From: Bacillus multifaciens
GTDB taxonomy: Bacteria; Bacillota; Bacilli; Bacillales; Bacillaceae_G
NCBI RefSeq assembly: GCF_030756675.1
Contig: NZ_JAVBXD010000005.1
Location: 108,279-172,278, forward strand
Reading direction: 5' to 3'
DNA length: 64,000 bases
A program made the translations under genes and the position numbers. Under the pieces are notes generated by a model that saw only the letters and a program-made list of their open reading frames with translations, was not told the origin of the DNA and did not search any database. Numbering within the stretch: the first letter of the stretch is position 1; each line of letters begins with the position of its first letter. Positions 10,939 to 21,332 of the stretch are shown here, piece after piece.

Positions 10939-12140
10939 GCAGGATCATCTTCCAACATTTTTTCAACTTGTAATAAAATTTCTCTCGCTACTTCCTGCTT
11001 TGTTAGCAGCGGCAATTCAACCACGGCGCCATTTCGTTTATACATTGTCACAATATTTGTGTCTGTACCAAATCCTGCTCCTTCTGCTTTTACATCATTC
11101 GCAACAATCATGTCAGCATTTTTTTCACGTAATTTTTTTGTTGCATACTCTGCAACGTTCGTTGTTTCTGCTGCAAAACCAATGAGTAATTGATGCTCTT
11201 TTCGCTCACCTAATGTTTTAAGAATATCTATCGTACGTTCCAATTCGATAATCGTATCGCCAGTTTTCTTTTTCATTTTTTCATCATAAACGATTTTCGG
11301 TCGATAATCTGCAACGGCAGCTGTTTTGATCACAACATCCATACGAGAATAATGATGTAAAACTGCCTCTAACATATCTTGTGCTGATTGCACTTGTATT
11401 GTCGTTACATTTGCAGGCGGCGTTAGCGCCGTTGGGCCAGAAATAAGAAGGACTTCTGCACCAAGGCTTGCCGCAACTTCTGCAAGCGCATATCCCATTT
11501 TCCCAGAAGAAAAATTCGTCATAAAACGAACTGGGTCAATTTTTTCACGTGTCGGTCCTGCTGTCACCAATATTCGTTTACCTTGCAGCGGCTTCCCTTC
11601 TGAAAAATGTTTCTCTAACATTGCCACAATGTTTTCTGGTTCTTCTAAGCGGCCTTTGGCAACATATCCACAAGCTAAAAAGCCTTCTCCAGGCTCAATA
11701 AATGTATAACCTAACTGCTTTAACGTTTGCATGTTTTTTTGGACAACTGGATTTTCGTACATATGAACATTCATCGCAGGTGCAATCCACACTGGAGCTG
11801 TTGTTGCAAGAAGCGTCGTTGAAATCATATCATCTGCTAAACCGTTTGCGAATTTACCAATGATATTTGCTGTCGCAGGTGCAACAAGTACAAGATCAGC
11901 CCAGTCTGCTAAATCAATATGAGCAATGACTGCTGAATCTTTTTCATCAAATGTATCTGTGTATACATCATGGCGAGAAAGTGCTTGAAATGTAAGTGGT
12001 GTAACAAACTTCATTGCCGACTCGCTCATTATTACTTTTACAAGCGCACCTGCCTGTGTTAATTTACTTGTTAGCGCAGCTGCCTTAAATACAGCAATGC
12101 CCCCTGTGACACATAAAAGTATTTTTTTCCCTTTTAGCAT
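10935..12140 (-). CDS. coaBC: phosphopantothenoylcysteine decarboxylase / phosphopantothenate-cysteine ligase
   Basis: Bifunctional coenzyme A enzyme of 401 residues. The N-terminal flavoprotein half (CoaC) shows APATANIIGKFANGLADD and the substrate-binding PAMNVHMYENP motif. The C-terminal half (CoaB) shows VTAGPTREKIDPVRF, then KTAAVADYRP. The start at 12140 follows a clear site (AGAGGACGAG, 4-5 bases upstream); an in-frame upstream extension to 12194 lacks family similarity. Repeats and a terminator now separate it from rpoZ, so it may need its own promoter. Confidence 0.94.
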   Translation of the reverse strand: MLKGKKILLCVTGGIAVFKAAALTSKLTQAGALVKVIMSESAMKFVTPLTFQALSRHDVYTDTFDEKDSAVIAHIDLADWADLVLVAPATANIIGKFANGLADDMISTTLLATTAPVWIAPAMNVHMYENPVVQKNMQTLKQLGYTFIEPGEGFLACGYVAKGRLEEPENIVAMLEKHFSEGKPLQGKRILVTAGPTREKIDPVRFMTNFSSGKMGYALAEVAASLGAEVLLISGPTALTPPANVTTIQVQSAQDMLEAVLHHYSRMDVVIKTAAVADYRPKIVYDEKMKKKTGDTIIELERTIDILKTLGERKEHQLLIGFAAETTNVAEYATKKLREKNADMIVANDVKAEGAGFGTDTNIVTMYKRNGAVVELPLLTKQEVAREILLQVEKMLEDDPA

Positions 12141-12232
12141 AAGTCTCGTCCTCTTTCTTTCATGACACTGAGTCTTTTTCGAACTCCAAGCCATTCATAC
12201 TCTTTACATACAAATAGAAGCTGTCGCTCCCC

Positions 12233-12415
12233 TATATAAATCCTTTTTGATCTTTCCACATATCCATTGCTACTTTACAGAAATAAGAAGCCCGCACTTG
12301 CTTTCTCCCTCTTTTTGAACTTCACATGTGACAGAAATAGGCTTGACCGCTGCTATGCATGGCCAGGTGCTCTTACCCACCTAAAAAGAAAGCTTCTATG
12401 TCAGTTTTTAATTTA
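12233..12415 (+). repeat. bcr1-like repeat, first tandem copy
   Basis: Roughly 180 bp sharing blocks with three other copies in this window: GCTTTCTCCCTC, ACTTCACATGTGACAG, TGACCGCTGCTATGCATGGC, and CCCACCTAAAAAG. It begins with TATATAAATCC, which recurs at the junction with the next copy. This matches the bcr1 family of interspersed repeats in B. cereus, known for insertion near TTTAT. Orientation sign is arbitrary. Short open frames across it are not genes. Confidence 0.7.
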
Positions 12416-12616
12416 TCTATATAAATCCATTTTGACTTTTCAACATGTAGATTGCTGCTATGCAGAAAAATAGATTCTGCTACTTTCTTTCTCCCTTTGT
12501 TTGAACTTCGCATGTGACAGAAATAAGCCCTGACCGCTTCTACGCATGGCCAGACGCTCTCGCCCACTTAAAAAGAAAAAGGTTGTTATGTCGGTTTTTT
12601 AACTTGGATTTATATA
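12416..12616 (+). repeat. bcr1-like repeat, second tandem copy
   Basis: Second unit head-to-tail with the first. It contains TTGCTGCTATGCAGAAAAA, CTTTCTCCCTTTG, CGCATGTGACAGAAATAAG, TGACCGCTTCTACGCATGGC and ATGTCGGTTTTTTAA. It ends with GGATTTATATA, the inverse of the TATATAAATCC that opens both units. The pair fills the spacer between coaBC and the rpoZ terminator. Confidence 0.7.
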
Positions 12617-12622
12617 CATCGT

Positions 12623-12657
12623 AAAAAAATAACAACCTACTTGTAAATAGGTTGTTA
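12623..12657 (-). terminator. terminator after rpoZ
   Basis: Minus-strand hairpin with 9-bp arms AACAACCTA (631-639 of the 12 kb block) and TAGGTTGTT (12648-12656), followed by a run of T (complement of 12623-12629). It would end the yicC-remA-gmk-rpoZ transcript. Confidence 0.75.
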
Positions 12658-12710
12658 CTGTTACATAGAAAAGTATAGTATCTATGCCTCTATTTGTCGA
12701 AAAGAAAGCT

Positions 12711-12923
12711 TTACTTTTGGTTGTTATCTTCACTTGGTTCGTAGTTTAATATTTGCGCATTAATTTCTTCTAATGCTTTCCCTACAAATTTATGAGATAC
12801 TGGTTGCTCAACACTACAATCGTCATGCTCTTGCATTTCACGAGCGCGCTTTGCAGCTACTGTTACTAGCGTATATTTAGAATCAATTTTTTGTAACAAT
12901 GAATCAATAGATGGGTTTAACAT
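12711..12923 (-). CDS. rpoZ: RNA polymerase omega subunit
   Basis: Seventy residues, the normal length of Bacillus omega. It opens with [10 protein letters not shown] and contains the conserved [14 protein letters not shown] segment that contacts the beta' C-terminus. It helps RNA polymerase assembly. The start follows GAGGA by 8 bases and lies one base after the gmk stop, so it is coupled to gmk. A terminator lies 54 bp downstream. Confidence 0.95.
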   Translation of the reverse strand: MLNPSIDSLLQKIDSKYTLVTVAAKRAREMQEHDDCSVEQPVSHKFVGKALEEINAQILNYEPSEDNNQK

Positions 12924-12924
12924 A

Positions 12925-13819
<895 letters not shown>

Positions 13820-13885
13820 AATTTGCGCCTCCTAGTAAGTCTATCCGATTTCTCCCTCTCGTATAACTTCGTATACAATTGACAG

Positions 13886-14761
13886 CTACTCAATATTTTG
13901 TACTTGTTCACGAATTTTTTCAAGATTATTTTTCATTTCAACAACATATTTTGAAATTGTTAAATCATTTGCTTTTGAACCAATTGTATTAATTTCACGA
14001 TGCATTTCTTGTACGATGAAATCCAATTTCCTTCCAACCGGCTCTTTACTTTGCAACGCCTCTTGAAATTGTTCTAAATGACTTTGCAAACGAACTAATT
14101 CTTCATGAATATCACAACGGTCTGCAAATACCGCTATCTCTGTAAGTAATCGTTGTTCTTCTAATTCTTGATTATGTAATTCTTTCAAACGGTTTTCTAA
14201 GCGTTCACGATATTTTTGAATAACTGACGGCGCATATGGGACAATGGAACGCACACACGTGTAAATTCCTTGTAAACGATGCTCCAAATCTTTATGAAGT
14301 CGTTCTCCTTCACCATCACGCATCGTTTTTAACATACTAGCTGCGCGGTGAACCGCTTCATACAAACTATGTTCAAACGCTTCATTTACATTTTCAACTT
14401 CTTCAATCGCTGTCACTTCCGGCATAGCAATAAGCTGCTGTAATGTAATCGAATCCTGTAATTGAAATTTCCCCTTCGCTTCTTCCATAATGAGCTTATA
14501 TTGCTCTAAAAGGGACCAATCCACGCGTAATTTCCGTTCAACGAGTCCTTCCCCTTCAACAATAATCGATACTTCAATACGTCCGCGGCCTACTTGTTCT
14601 GCAATTAACTTGCGGATTTTATCCTCGAACACCATCATTTGCTTTGGAAGACGAATATTCATCTCTAAAAAACGATGGTTGACCGACTTCATTTCTACTG
14701 TAATTTGAAACGCATCACTTTCTACTTTTGCGCGTCCAAAACCTGTCATACTCGAAATCAT
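13886..14761 (-). CDS. yicC: YicC-type endoribonuclease
   Basis: The 291 residues start MISSMTGFGRA, the family signature, and end with the YicC/DUF1732 C-terminal domain (EMHREINTIGSKAND). YicC of E. coli is an endoribonuclease that promotes small-RNA decay; the Bacillus homologue (YloC) is less studied. It heads the minus-strand operon with remA. Confidence 0.9.
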   Translation of the reverse strand: MISSMTGFGRAKVESDAFQITVEMKSVNHRFLEMNIRLPKQMMVFEDKIRKLIAEQVGRGRIEVSIIVEGEGLVERKLRVDWSLLEQYKLIMEEAKGKFQLQDSITLQQLIAMPEVTAIEEVENVNEAFEHSLYEAVHRAASMLKTMRDGEGERLHKDLEHRLQGIYTCVRSIVPYAPSVIQKYRERLENRLKELHNQELEEQRLLTEIAVFADRCDIHEELVRLQSHLEQFQEALQSKEPVGRKLDFIVQEMHREINTIGSKANDLTISKYVVEMKNNLEKIREQVQNIE

Positions 14762-14794
14762 TTTATCACATCCAAGCCATGATCTTACTCAATG

Positions 14795-14829
14795 AAAAAG
14801 GTAATAGAGACTATACTCTACTACCTTTT
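14795..14829 (-). terminator. terminator after the Ca2+ ATPase gene
   Basis: Minus-strand hairpin of about 14 bp with one mismatch (arms 14816-14829 and 14795-14809), ending in T residues. It lies 30 bp beyond the ATPase stop and before yicC. Confidence 0.65.
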
Positions 14830-14858
14830 CAAATTATAGCATACTTTTATATCATTTA

Positions 14859-17579
14859 CTATTTCAAGTTTACCCCTCTTTTATATAGAATTGTTTTCTT
14901 CTTTTCTGACTTCCTAGTTAGTAAAGATCCAACTAATAAAAATGTTGGAATAGAAGAAAGTCCAACAATTAAGAGCCAATCTCTCGATTGAATTGGCATC
15001 GTACTAAAAATCGGTTGCAACGGCGGATAATAGATCACTACTAGCATGAGTAAAATCGAAATAATTACTGCTCCTACTAAGTACATATTTCCAAATGGAT
15101 TACGGTGAAAGACAGAATGCTCACTGCGGCAGTCAAACACATGAATAAGCTGAGCTAACACAAGTGTTGCAAAGGCAACTGTTTGCGCATACTTTAATTC
15201 ATTTGGATGTTGATTGTATGCAATGATAAATGCTAAGAGTGTCATCGCACCGATTAAAAAACCACGGCTCACAATTTTCCATGCAAGCCCTCTCGCAAAT
15301 ACCCCTTCTTTTGGATGACGTGGTTTTCTTCGCATCACATCACCTTCTGCCGCATCAAGTCCGAGTGCCATCGCTGGCAAACCATCTGTTACTAAATTCA
15401 CCCATAAGATTTGAATAGGTACAAGCGGCAATGGCAGTGCTAATATCATTGCAAATAGCATAACTAAAATTTCGCCAACATTAGACGCTAGTAAATAACG
15501 AATAAACTTACGAATGTTTTCGTAAATATTTCTTCCTTCTTTAATTGCCGCTTTTATAGTAGCAAAATTGTCATCTAATAACACAAGAGATGATGCTTCT
15601 TTCGCAACATCCGTCCCAGTAACCCCCATCGCCACACCGATATCAGCTGCTTTTATAGCAGGCGCATCATTTACACCGTCGCCGGTCATTGCCACAATAT
15701 GATCTTTATTTTGCAGCGCCTTCACAATTTTTAATTTATGTTCTGGAGAAACACGTGCAAAGACATATGTTTCATCGACAATATCTTCTAATTCTTCAAC
15801 CGACATGTTTGCAAGCTCGATTCCCTCTACAACGCGACCGCCATGTGGTAAAATCCCAAGCTGCTCAGCAATCGCCATCGCTGTTACTTTATGGTCTCCT
15901 GTAATCATAATTGTTTTAATACCCGCATCTTTACATTCTTGCACTGCTTGCTTCACTTCCGGTCTTGGCGGATCAATCATTCCTTGCAATCCGATAAACA
16001 TTAAATCTTGTTCTGCTTCTCGTTCACTTTGCAATTGCTCTGTTGTTTTTAATGGCTTAAAAGCAATTGCAATTGTACGAAGTGCTTGACTTCCTAAATG
16101 ATGAATTGCCGTTTGTACTTCATTTCGATACAATTCTGTTAATGGCTGCTGTTTATTTCCCCATAAAATAGTTTGACTCATTTGTAATAAGACATCAGGC
16201 GCTCCCTTTGTTACTACAAATTTTTTTCCCGTCTTGTCACGAACAATGACACTCATCATTTTCCGCGTTGAATCAAATGGAAATTCGTGAATGACCTCAA
16301 ATTGATCCTTTATCCCTTCTCTTGAAATACCAGCCTTCATCGCTGCCGCAACGAGTGCACCTTCTGTCGGATCACCATCTAGTACATATGTTTTTTTCTT
16401 TTTCACGATATTTGCATTGTTACATAAGTATCCAAATGTGAGTAGCTGATATAAAGAGCGAGAAGCTGTCGGATTTATTTTCTGATCACCTTTCAGAAAT
16501 TCGCCTTTTGGTTCATAGCCTTGCCCTGTTATATTCCACGTTTCACCACTCGACCACACATGTGTGACCATCATTTTATTTTGCGTCATTGTCCCTGTTT
16601 TGTCTGAACAAATGACAGATGCACATCCTAAGGTTTCTACCGCAGGCAACTTTCTTACAATTGCTTTTTTCTTAATCATCCGTTGAACACCAAGCGAGAG
16701 AGCTACAGTCACAATGGCTGGCAATCCTTCAGGAATCGCCGCAACCGCAAGCGAAACACCCGCTAAAAACATATGATACATTTCATTTCCTTGATAAACA
16801 CCAACTAATACAACAAGTGCTGTTAAAATTAATGCAACAATAATTAAAATTTTCCCTAGCTGCTCAAGTCTTCTCTGCAGCGGCGTTTCATTTTGCTCCG
16901 CATTTTGCAGCATATTTGCAATTTGTCCCATTGCTGTATTCATTCCTGTCCCAATAACAACTCCAATACCCGATCCTCTCGTAATCATCGTTCCCATGAA
17001 CGCCATATTTGTTTGATCACCAATGGAAACATCAGCACCATGCAGAATATCAATTTTCTTTTGGACCGGCAGTGACTCTCCCGTTAATGCCGACTCTTCA
17101 ATATATAGACTTGAAGCTTCAATGAGTCGTACATCCGCACCGATACGATCTCCACTTGAAAATTTAATAATATCTCCAAGCACAAGGCCTTTCGAAGGAA
17201 TTTTCATCCACTTTCCAATTCGAAGGACAGTTACTTGCGGGGCGGCAAGTTCTTTTAATGCTTCTAGTGATTTTTCAGCTTTTCTCTCTTGAAAAAAGCC
17301 GAGAATACCATTGATAATGACAATTGCTACAATCGCAATTGCATCAACATATTCTCCTAAAAAAGCAGAAATAATCGTTGCTCCAAACAAAACAAGTACC
17401 ATAAAATCTTTAAATTGCGCCAAGAACACAAGAAGCGCAGAAGGTCGTTTTGCTTCTTGTAGTTCGTTTGGGCCGAGTTTTTTCAGCCGAACTTCCACCT
17501 CTTGCTCTGTTAACCCTGTTTTTACATTTGTATTCGTTCGCTCTTCTACTTCATGTGCACGCAGTTCATACCAATTCAT
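14859..17579 (-). CDS. P-type Ca2+-transporting ATPase
   Basis: A 906-residue membrane pump homologous to B. subtilis YloB (SERCA type). Visible motifs in order are the A-domain ESALTGES, the PEGLPA membrane motif, the phosphorylation site CSDKTGTMTQN, FVVTKGAPDVLL, the hinge MTGDGVNDAPAI, and about ten membrane segments. It likely exports Ca2+ from the cytosol using ATP; YloB matters for spore calcium in B. subtilis. A site AGGAGG lies upstream of the ATG. The gene diverges from rqcH. Confidence 0.92.
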   Translation of the reverse strand: MNWYELRAHEVEERTNTNVKTGLTEQEVEVRLKKLGPNELQEAKRPSALLVFLAQFKDFMVLVLFGATIISAFLGEYVDAIAIVAIVIINGILGFFQERKAEKSLEALKELAAPQVTVLRIGKWMKIPSKGLVLGDIIKFSSGDRIGADVRLIEASSLYIEESALTGESLPVQKKIDILHGADVSIGDQTNMAFMGTMITRGSGIGVVIGTGMNTAMGQIANMLQNAEQNETPLQRRLEQLGKILIIVALILTALVVLVGVYQGNEMYHMFLAGVSLAVAAIPEGLPAIVTVALSLGVQRMIKKKAIVRKLPAVETLGCASVICSDKTGTMTQNKMMVTHVWSSGETWNITGQGYEPKGEFLKGDQKINPTASRSLYQLLTFGYLCNNANIVKKKKTYVLDGDPTEGALVAAAMKAGISREGIKDQFEVIHEFPFDSTRKMMSVIVRDKTGKKFVVTKGAPDVLLQMSQTILWGNKQQPLTELYRNEVQTAIHHLGSQALRTIAIAFKPLKTTEQLQSEREAEQDLMFIGLQGMIDPPRPEVKQAVQECKDAGIKTIMITGDHKVTAMAIAEQLGILPHGGRVVEGIELANMSVEELEDIVDETYVFARVSPEHKLKIVKALQNKDHIVAMTGDGVNDAPAIKAADIGVAMGVTGTDVAKEASSLVLLDDNFATIKAAIKEGRNIYENIRKFIRYLLASNVGEILVMLFAMILALPLPLVPIQILWVNLVTDGLPAMALGLDAAEGDVMRRKPRHPKEGVFARGLAWKIVSRGFLIGAMTLLAFIIAYNQHPNELKYAQTVAFATLVLAQLIHVFDCRSEHSVFHRNPFGNMYLVGAVIISILLMLVVIYYPPLQPIFSTMPIQSRDWLLIVGLSSIPTFLLVGSLLTRKSEKKKTILYKRGVNLK

Positions 17580-17683
17580 CTCGCCACCTACCTCCTGATT
17601 GCAGACATGCTCTAATGAAAGCTTATTCAGCCTAGTCCAAAAAAATGCTATAATTAACTTTTAGTGAGAAAGGAGTGTTTGAT

Positions 17684-19393
17684 ATGGCATTCGATGGATT
17701 ATTTACAAGAGCAATCACACATGAAATTGCAAATTCTCTTCAAACAGGAAGAATTTCAAAAATATATCAACCGTCAAAATATGAAATTTTATTACATATT
17801 CGGGCAAACGGAAAAAATCAAAAATTACTTCTTTCCGCACACCCGACATATGCACGGATGCATCTAACAACACAAAATTATGATTCCCCTGCCTTACCGC
17901 CAATGTTTTGCATGCTTCTTCGCAAACATTTAGAAGGTGGCTTCATTGAAAAGATTGAACAAATTGATTTAGAACGAATGATTCAAATTACCGTTCGCAG
18001 TCGTAATGAAATTGGTGATGAATCATTAAAAACATTAATTATTGAAATTATGGGACGTCATAGCAATATCATTTTAGTAGACTCTAAAACAAATGTAATT
18101 TTGGATAGCTTAAAGCACGTCTCTTTAGCGGTAAACCGTCACCGCACTGTATATGCCGGAGCTGAATATGTGACACCGCCAACGCAGCAGAAAATCAATC
18201 CCTTACAAATTGAAGCGCAAGAAGAATTTATTAGACCGCTCGACTTTTTATCAGGAAATATGGACAAACAACTCGTAGGTACTTTTACAGGAATCTCTCC
18301 ATTATTTGCTAAAGAAGTAGTTGCAAAGGCTGGAATGGTAAATGAACATACATTATCTGAAGCATTTTTCACGTTACAAAAACCGTTACTACAGCATCAG
18401 TATATGCCTTCAATGATTACAGCAAATGGGAAAGAATTCTTTTATTTATTCCCACTGTCACACTTAAAAGGTGAAGAGAAGAAATTCTCATCTGTCAGCG
18501 AATTACTAGATCGGTTCTTCTTCGGGAAAGCAGAACGTGACCGTGTAAAACAACAGGCCCACGATTTAGAACGTTTTATGCAAAATGAAAAAGCAAAAAA
18601 TGAAAAGAAATTAATTAAACTGCAAAAAACGTTAGAAGACGCGGGAAAAGCAGATAAATATCAACTATTTGGTGAATTGCTTACAGCTAATATGTACGCA
18701 ATGAAAAAAGGCGACAAAGAAATTGAAGTTATCAATTACTATGATGAAAATAGCGGCACTGTAAAAATTACTTTAGATCCGCTGCGCACACCATCAGAAA
18801 ATGCACAGCGTTATTTCCAAAAATATCAAAAAGCAAAAAATTCTATCGCAATCGTTGAAGAACAAATTGAAAAAACAAACGAAGAAATCTTTTACTTTGA
18901 CAGTTTACTACAACAAATGGAAGCTGCTTCTTCTAAAGATATTGAAGAAATTCGCGAAGAACTAGCTGAAGAAGGATATATGCGGAATCGCAAGGCGAAA
19001 AATGTAAAGAAAAAACCTACAAAACCTATATTAGACAAATATATTGCAAGTGATGGAACAGAGATTTTAGTCGGGAAAAATAACAAACAAAACGATTATT
19101 TAACGAATAAACTTGCACGCCGTGATGAAATTTGGCTTCATACGAAAGACATTCCAGGCTCACACGTTGTCATTCGTTCATTAGAGCCAAGTGACGAAAC
19201 ATTACTTGAAGCAGCAAGACTCGCTGCTTACTTTAGTAAAGCAAAAGAATCAAGCTCAGTTCCAGTCGATTATACGAAAATTCGTCATGTGAAAAAGCCG
19301 AGCGGAGCAAAGCTTGGCTTTGTGACGTATGATAATCAGCAAACAGTATATGTAACACCCGATACAGACACAGTGATGAAATTAAAAGCTTAA
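17684..19393 (+). CDS. rqcH: NFACT family ribosome quality control protein
   Basis: RqcH (YloA) binds stalled 50S subunits with peptidyl-tRNA and recruits tRNA-Ala to add alanine tails that mark the chain for decay. The 569 residues start [12 protein letters not shown] (AAAGGAG 8 bases upstream). They show the NFACT-N domain, a central charged coiled coil (about 290-440), and the NFACT-R domain with [17 protein letters not shown]-type motif near 485. It was long annotated as a fibronectin-binding protein. A terminator follows. Confidence 0.92.
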   Translation: MAFDGLFTRAITHEIANSLQTGRISKIYQPSKYEILLHIRANGKNQKLLLSAHPTYARMHLTTQNYDSPALPPMFCMLLRKHLEGGFIEKIEQIDLERMIQITVRSRNEIGDESLKTLIIEIMGRHSNIILVDSKTNVILDSLKHVSLAVNRHRTVYAGAEYVTPPTQQKINPLQIEAQEEFIRPLDFLSGNMDKQLVGTFTGISPLFAKEVVAKAGMVNEHTLSEAFFTLQKPLLQHQYMPSMITANGKEFFYLFPLSHLKGEEKKFSSVSELLDRFFFGKAERDRVKQQAHDLERFMQNEKAKNEKKLIKLQKTLEDAGKADKYQLFGELLTANMYAMKKGDKEIEVINYYDENSGTVKITLDPLRTPSENAQRYFQKYQKAKNSIAIVEEQIEKTNEEIFYFDSLLQQMEAASSKDIEEIREELAEEGYMRNRKAKNVKKKPTKPILDKYIASDGTEILVGKNNKQNDYLTNKLARRDEIWLHTKDIPGSHVVIRSLEPSDETLLEAARLAAYFSKAKESSSVPVDYTKIRHVKKPSGAKLGFVTYDNQQTVYVTPDTDTVMKLKA

Positions 19394-19402
19394 AGACAAA
19401 AA

Positions 19403-19437
19403 AGAGAGGATTACAATGAGGTAATCCTCTCTTTTTC
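19403..19437 (+). terminator. terminator after rqcH
   Basis: A perfect 12-bp stem (AGAGAGGATTAC at 19403-19414, GTAATCCTCTCT at 19421-19432) followed by TTTTTC. Confidence 0.9.
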
Positions 19438-19459
19438 GTTCATTTTTTACACATTCATT

Positions 19460-19518
19460 TTTCTGTCAAATAATATAGACACAAATTCACCTTGTGTGTC
19501 TATATTATTTGACAGAAA
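19460..19518. repeat. perfect 24-bp inverted repeat
   Basis: Arms at 19460-19483 and 19495-19518 are exact reverse complements separated by 11 bases. Each arm begins TTTCTGTCAAATAATATAG. No T-run follows on either strand, and a good terminator already lies just upstream, so this is not an ordinary terminator. It could be a small mobile element remnant or an RNA hairpin. Confidence 0.75.
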
Positions 19519-19643
19519 TAGAACGAAACCCTTTTCACATCAAAGCTTACTCCCAATTCATGCTGAATAAACAATTATTTCTCTTATATAAAATGTTGGC
19601 ATTATTCTTGCTTTATATAAGGAGATGAAAGGGAGGAATGAAA

Positions 19644-20711
19644 ATGAATTCAAGAATTAAAAAAATACAAGAACAGTTACATCAATTTGGAATAGACGGA
19701 TTACTTATTACAAAAAAAGAAAACCGTAGGTACGCAACTGGATTTACAGGTACTGCTGGGGTTGTCTTAATCTCCCCTACAAATGCCGTATTTATTACAG
19801 ATTTCCGTTACACAGATCAAGCAAAAACACAAGTAAGCGAAGCAGAAATCATTATGCATAATGGGAACATAGAACAAGAAATCGCAGCTCAAGTAGACAG
19901 ATTACAAATTAAAAAACTCGGTATAGAAGAAAATAATATGACGCTGAAACAATACACAGCGTTAAAAAAATATACAAATATCGAACTTGTTCATGTAAAC
20001 GAAATAATTGAGACGATTCGTACTGTAAAGGAAGACTTCGAAATCGAAATGATTAAAATTGCAGCTCGCATCGTAGATGATGCTTTTGAACATATTACAG
20101 CTTTTCTAAAACCTGGCGTTTCTGAACGTGATGTAAGAGATGAATTAGAATTTTTCATGCGCAAACAAGGAGCTTCCTCATCATCGTTTGACATTATCGT
20201 AGCGTCCGGTACTCGCTCTTCTCTCCCACACGGAGTAGCTACAAGTAAAATCATTGAAGACGGGGACATTGTTACATTAGATTTTGGCGCTCTTTATAAC
20301 GGATATTGCTCTGATTTAACGCGCACTGTTGCAATTGGCAGTTGTTCTGAAGAATTCGTAAAAATATACAACGTTGTACTCGAGGCTTTAAAACGCGGCA
20401 CTTCAGCAATCCGTCCGGGTGAATCAGCAAAAACAATCGATGACATTACAAGAAGTTACATTACTGAACATGGCTACGGTGAATACTTCGGTCATTCAAC
20501 AGGTCATGGACTTGGATTGGAAATTCACGAACCTCTTCGATTATCAAAAGACAGTAAAGACACGCTGCAAGAAGGAATGGTTGTAACCGTAGAACCAGGC
20601 ATTTATATCCCAAACTTTGGCGGTTGCAGAATTGAAGATGATATTGTCGTGACGAAAAATGGGCATGAAGTGATTACACATGCGAATAGAGAACTTATCG
20701 TTCTGGGATAA
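19644..20711 (+). CDS. M24 family Xaa-Pro peptidase
   Basis: A 355-residue metallopeptidase that removes residues before proline from peptides. The N-terminal creatinase-like domain is followed by the catalytic pita-bread domain with the metal ligands in LDFGALYNGYCSDLTRT, the histidine motif FGHSTGHGLGLEIHE, VTVEPGIY and GCRIEDDIVV. I chose the second ATG (19644), 7 bases after GGGAGG; an ATG at 19638 touches the ribosome site. Bacillus genomes carry several such paralogues, so a precise symbol is not given. Confidence 0.88.
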   Translation: MNSRIKKIQEQLHQFGIDGLLITKKENRRYATGFTGTAGVVLISPTNAVFITDFRYTDQAKTQVSEAEIIMHNGNIEQEIAAQVDRLQIKKLGIEENNMTLKQYTALKKYTNIELVHVNEIIETIRTVKEDFEIEMIKIAARIVDDAFEHITAFLKPGVSERDVRDELEFFMRKQGASSSSFDIIVASGTRSSLPHGVATSKIIEDGDIVTLDFGALYNGYCSDLTRTVAIGSCSEEFVKIYNVVLEALKRGTSAIRPGESAKTIDDITRSYITEHGYGEYFGHSTGHGLGLEIHEPLRLSKDSKDTLQEGMVVTVEPGIYIPNFGGCRIEDDIVVTKNGHEVITHANRELIVLG

Positions 20712-20873
20712 AGTGGAGATTTTAAATTCAACTTCTCTGGTTTACATAGATTTTTCAAACAAAGCCATTTTTGAGAAGGAAAGAAACATATGTCTGTCTT
20801 ATCTAAGAATGTCTCGCGTTCACTTTTAAACTTTTGAGTTAAATATAAAATTCTCATTCAGGAGGTTTTATAA

Positions 20874-21237
20874 ATGTCAAAAATTACATTTCTAGGTGCT
20901 GGAAGTACGATTTTTGCCAAAAATGTACTTGGTGACTGCATGTTAGTGCCTAGTATCCAAGGGTTCGAGTTTGCTCTGTTTGATATTGACCATCAACGCT
21001 TAAAGGATTCTGAGAACATACTGCAAAATCTAAAGGAAAGCTCCGGTAGTAACGTGCACATCAAGACTTATACGGACCGGAAAGAGGCGTTAAGAGGAGC
21101 AAAATACGTCATTAATGCCATACAGGTCGGCGGCTATGAGCCTTGTACGGTGACCGACTTCGAAATTCCGAAAAAGTACGGGCTTCGCCAGACAATTGGA
21201 GATACAATCGGCATTGGCGGCATTTTCCGCGCATTAC
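20874..21237 (+). pseudogene. GH4 glycosidase (alpha-galactosidase-like), 5' part only
   Basis: The first 121 codons match family 4 glycosidases: NAD-binding FLGAGSTIFAKNVLGD, DIDHQRL, VINAIQVGGYEPC and QTIGDTIGIGGIFRALR. These NAD- and Mn-dependent enzymes are normally about 430 residues. The reading frame runs directly into the transposon end at 21238 and continues 37 foreign codons to a stop at 21350. The rest of the gene is not found beyond the transposon. A good site (AGGAGG) precedes the start. It would have used alpha-galactosides or related sugars. Confidence 0.88.
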
Positions 21238-21275
21238 GGGGTCCCACCAACAAAACGCGAGTTTCGTACGCTAAG
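21238..21275. repeat. 38-bp terminal inverted repeat of the Tn3-family element
   Basis: Begins with GGGG and ends with TAAG as in Tn3 and Tn4430 ends. It lies 57 bp beyond the transposase stop, the normal layout, and marks the break in the glycosidase gene. Confidence 0.85.
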
Positions 21276-21290
21276 CAATTTTCGACAAAC

Positions 21291-21330
21291 AAAAAGCCAA
21301 TTTCCTGTACGCTTAGGAAATCGGCTTTTT
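21291..21330 (-). terminator. bidirectional terminator inside the transposon end
   Basis: Arms 21291-21306 and 21315-21330 (16 bp, one A-C mismatch), flanked by A5 and T5. It lies just after the transposase stop at 21333 and would shield the transposon from outside transcription in both directions. Confidence 0.75.
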
Positions 21331-21332
21331 GC

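Noticed and set aside
12373-12567. 64-codon open frame on minus in the rpoZ-coaBC spacer
   Set aside because: It lies wholly inside bcr1-like repeats and matches the repeat blocks, not a protein family.
12233-12616. Regular repeats considered as a CRISPR array
   Set aside because: Only two long units, no short repeat-spacer pattern and no cas genes.
12141-12700. Riboswitch or T-box leader of coaBC
   Set aside because: No T-box or known riboswitch core found; the spacer is explained by repeats and a terminator.
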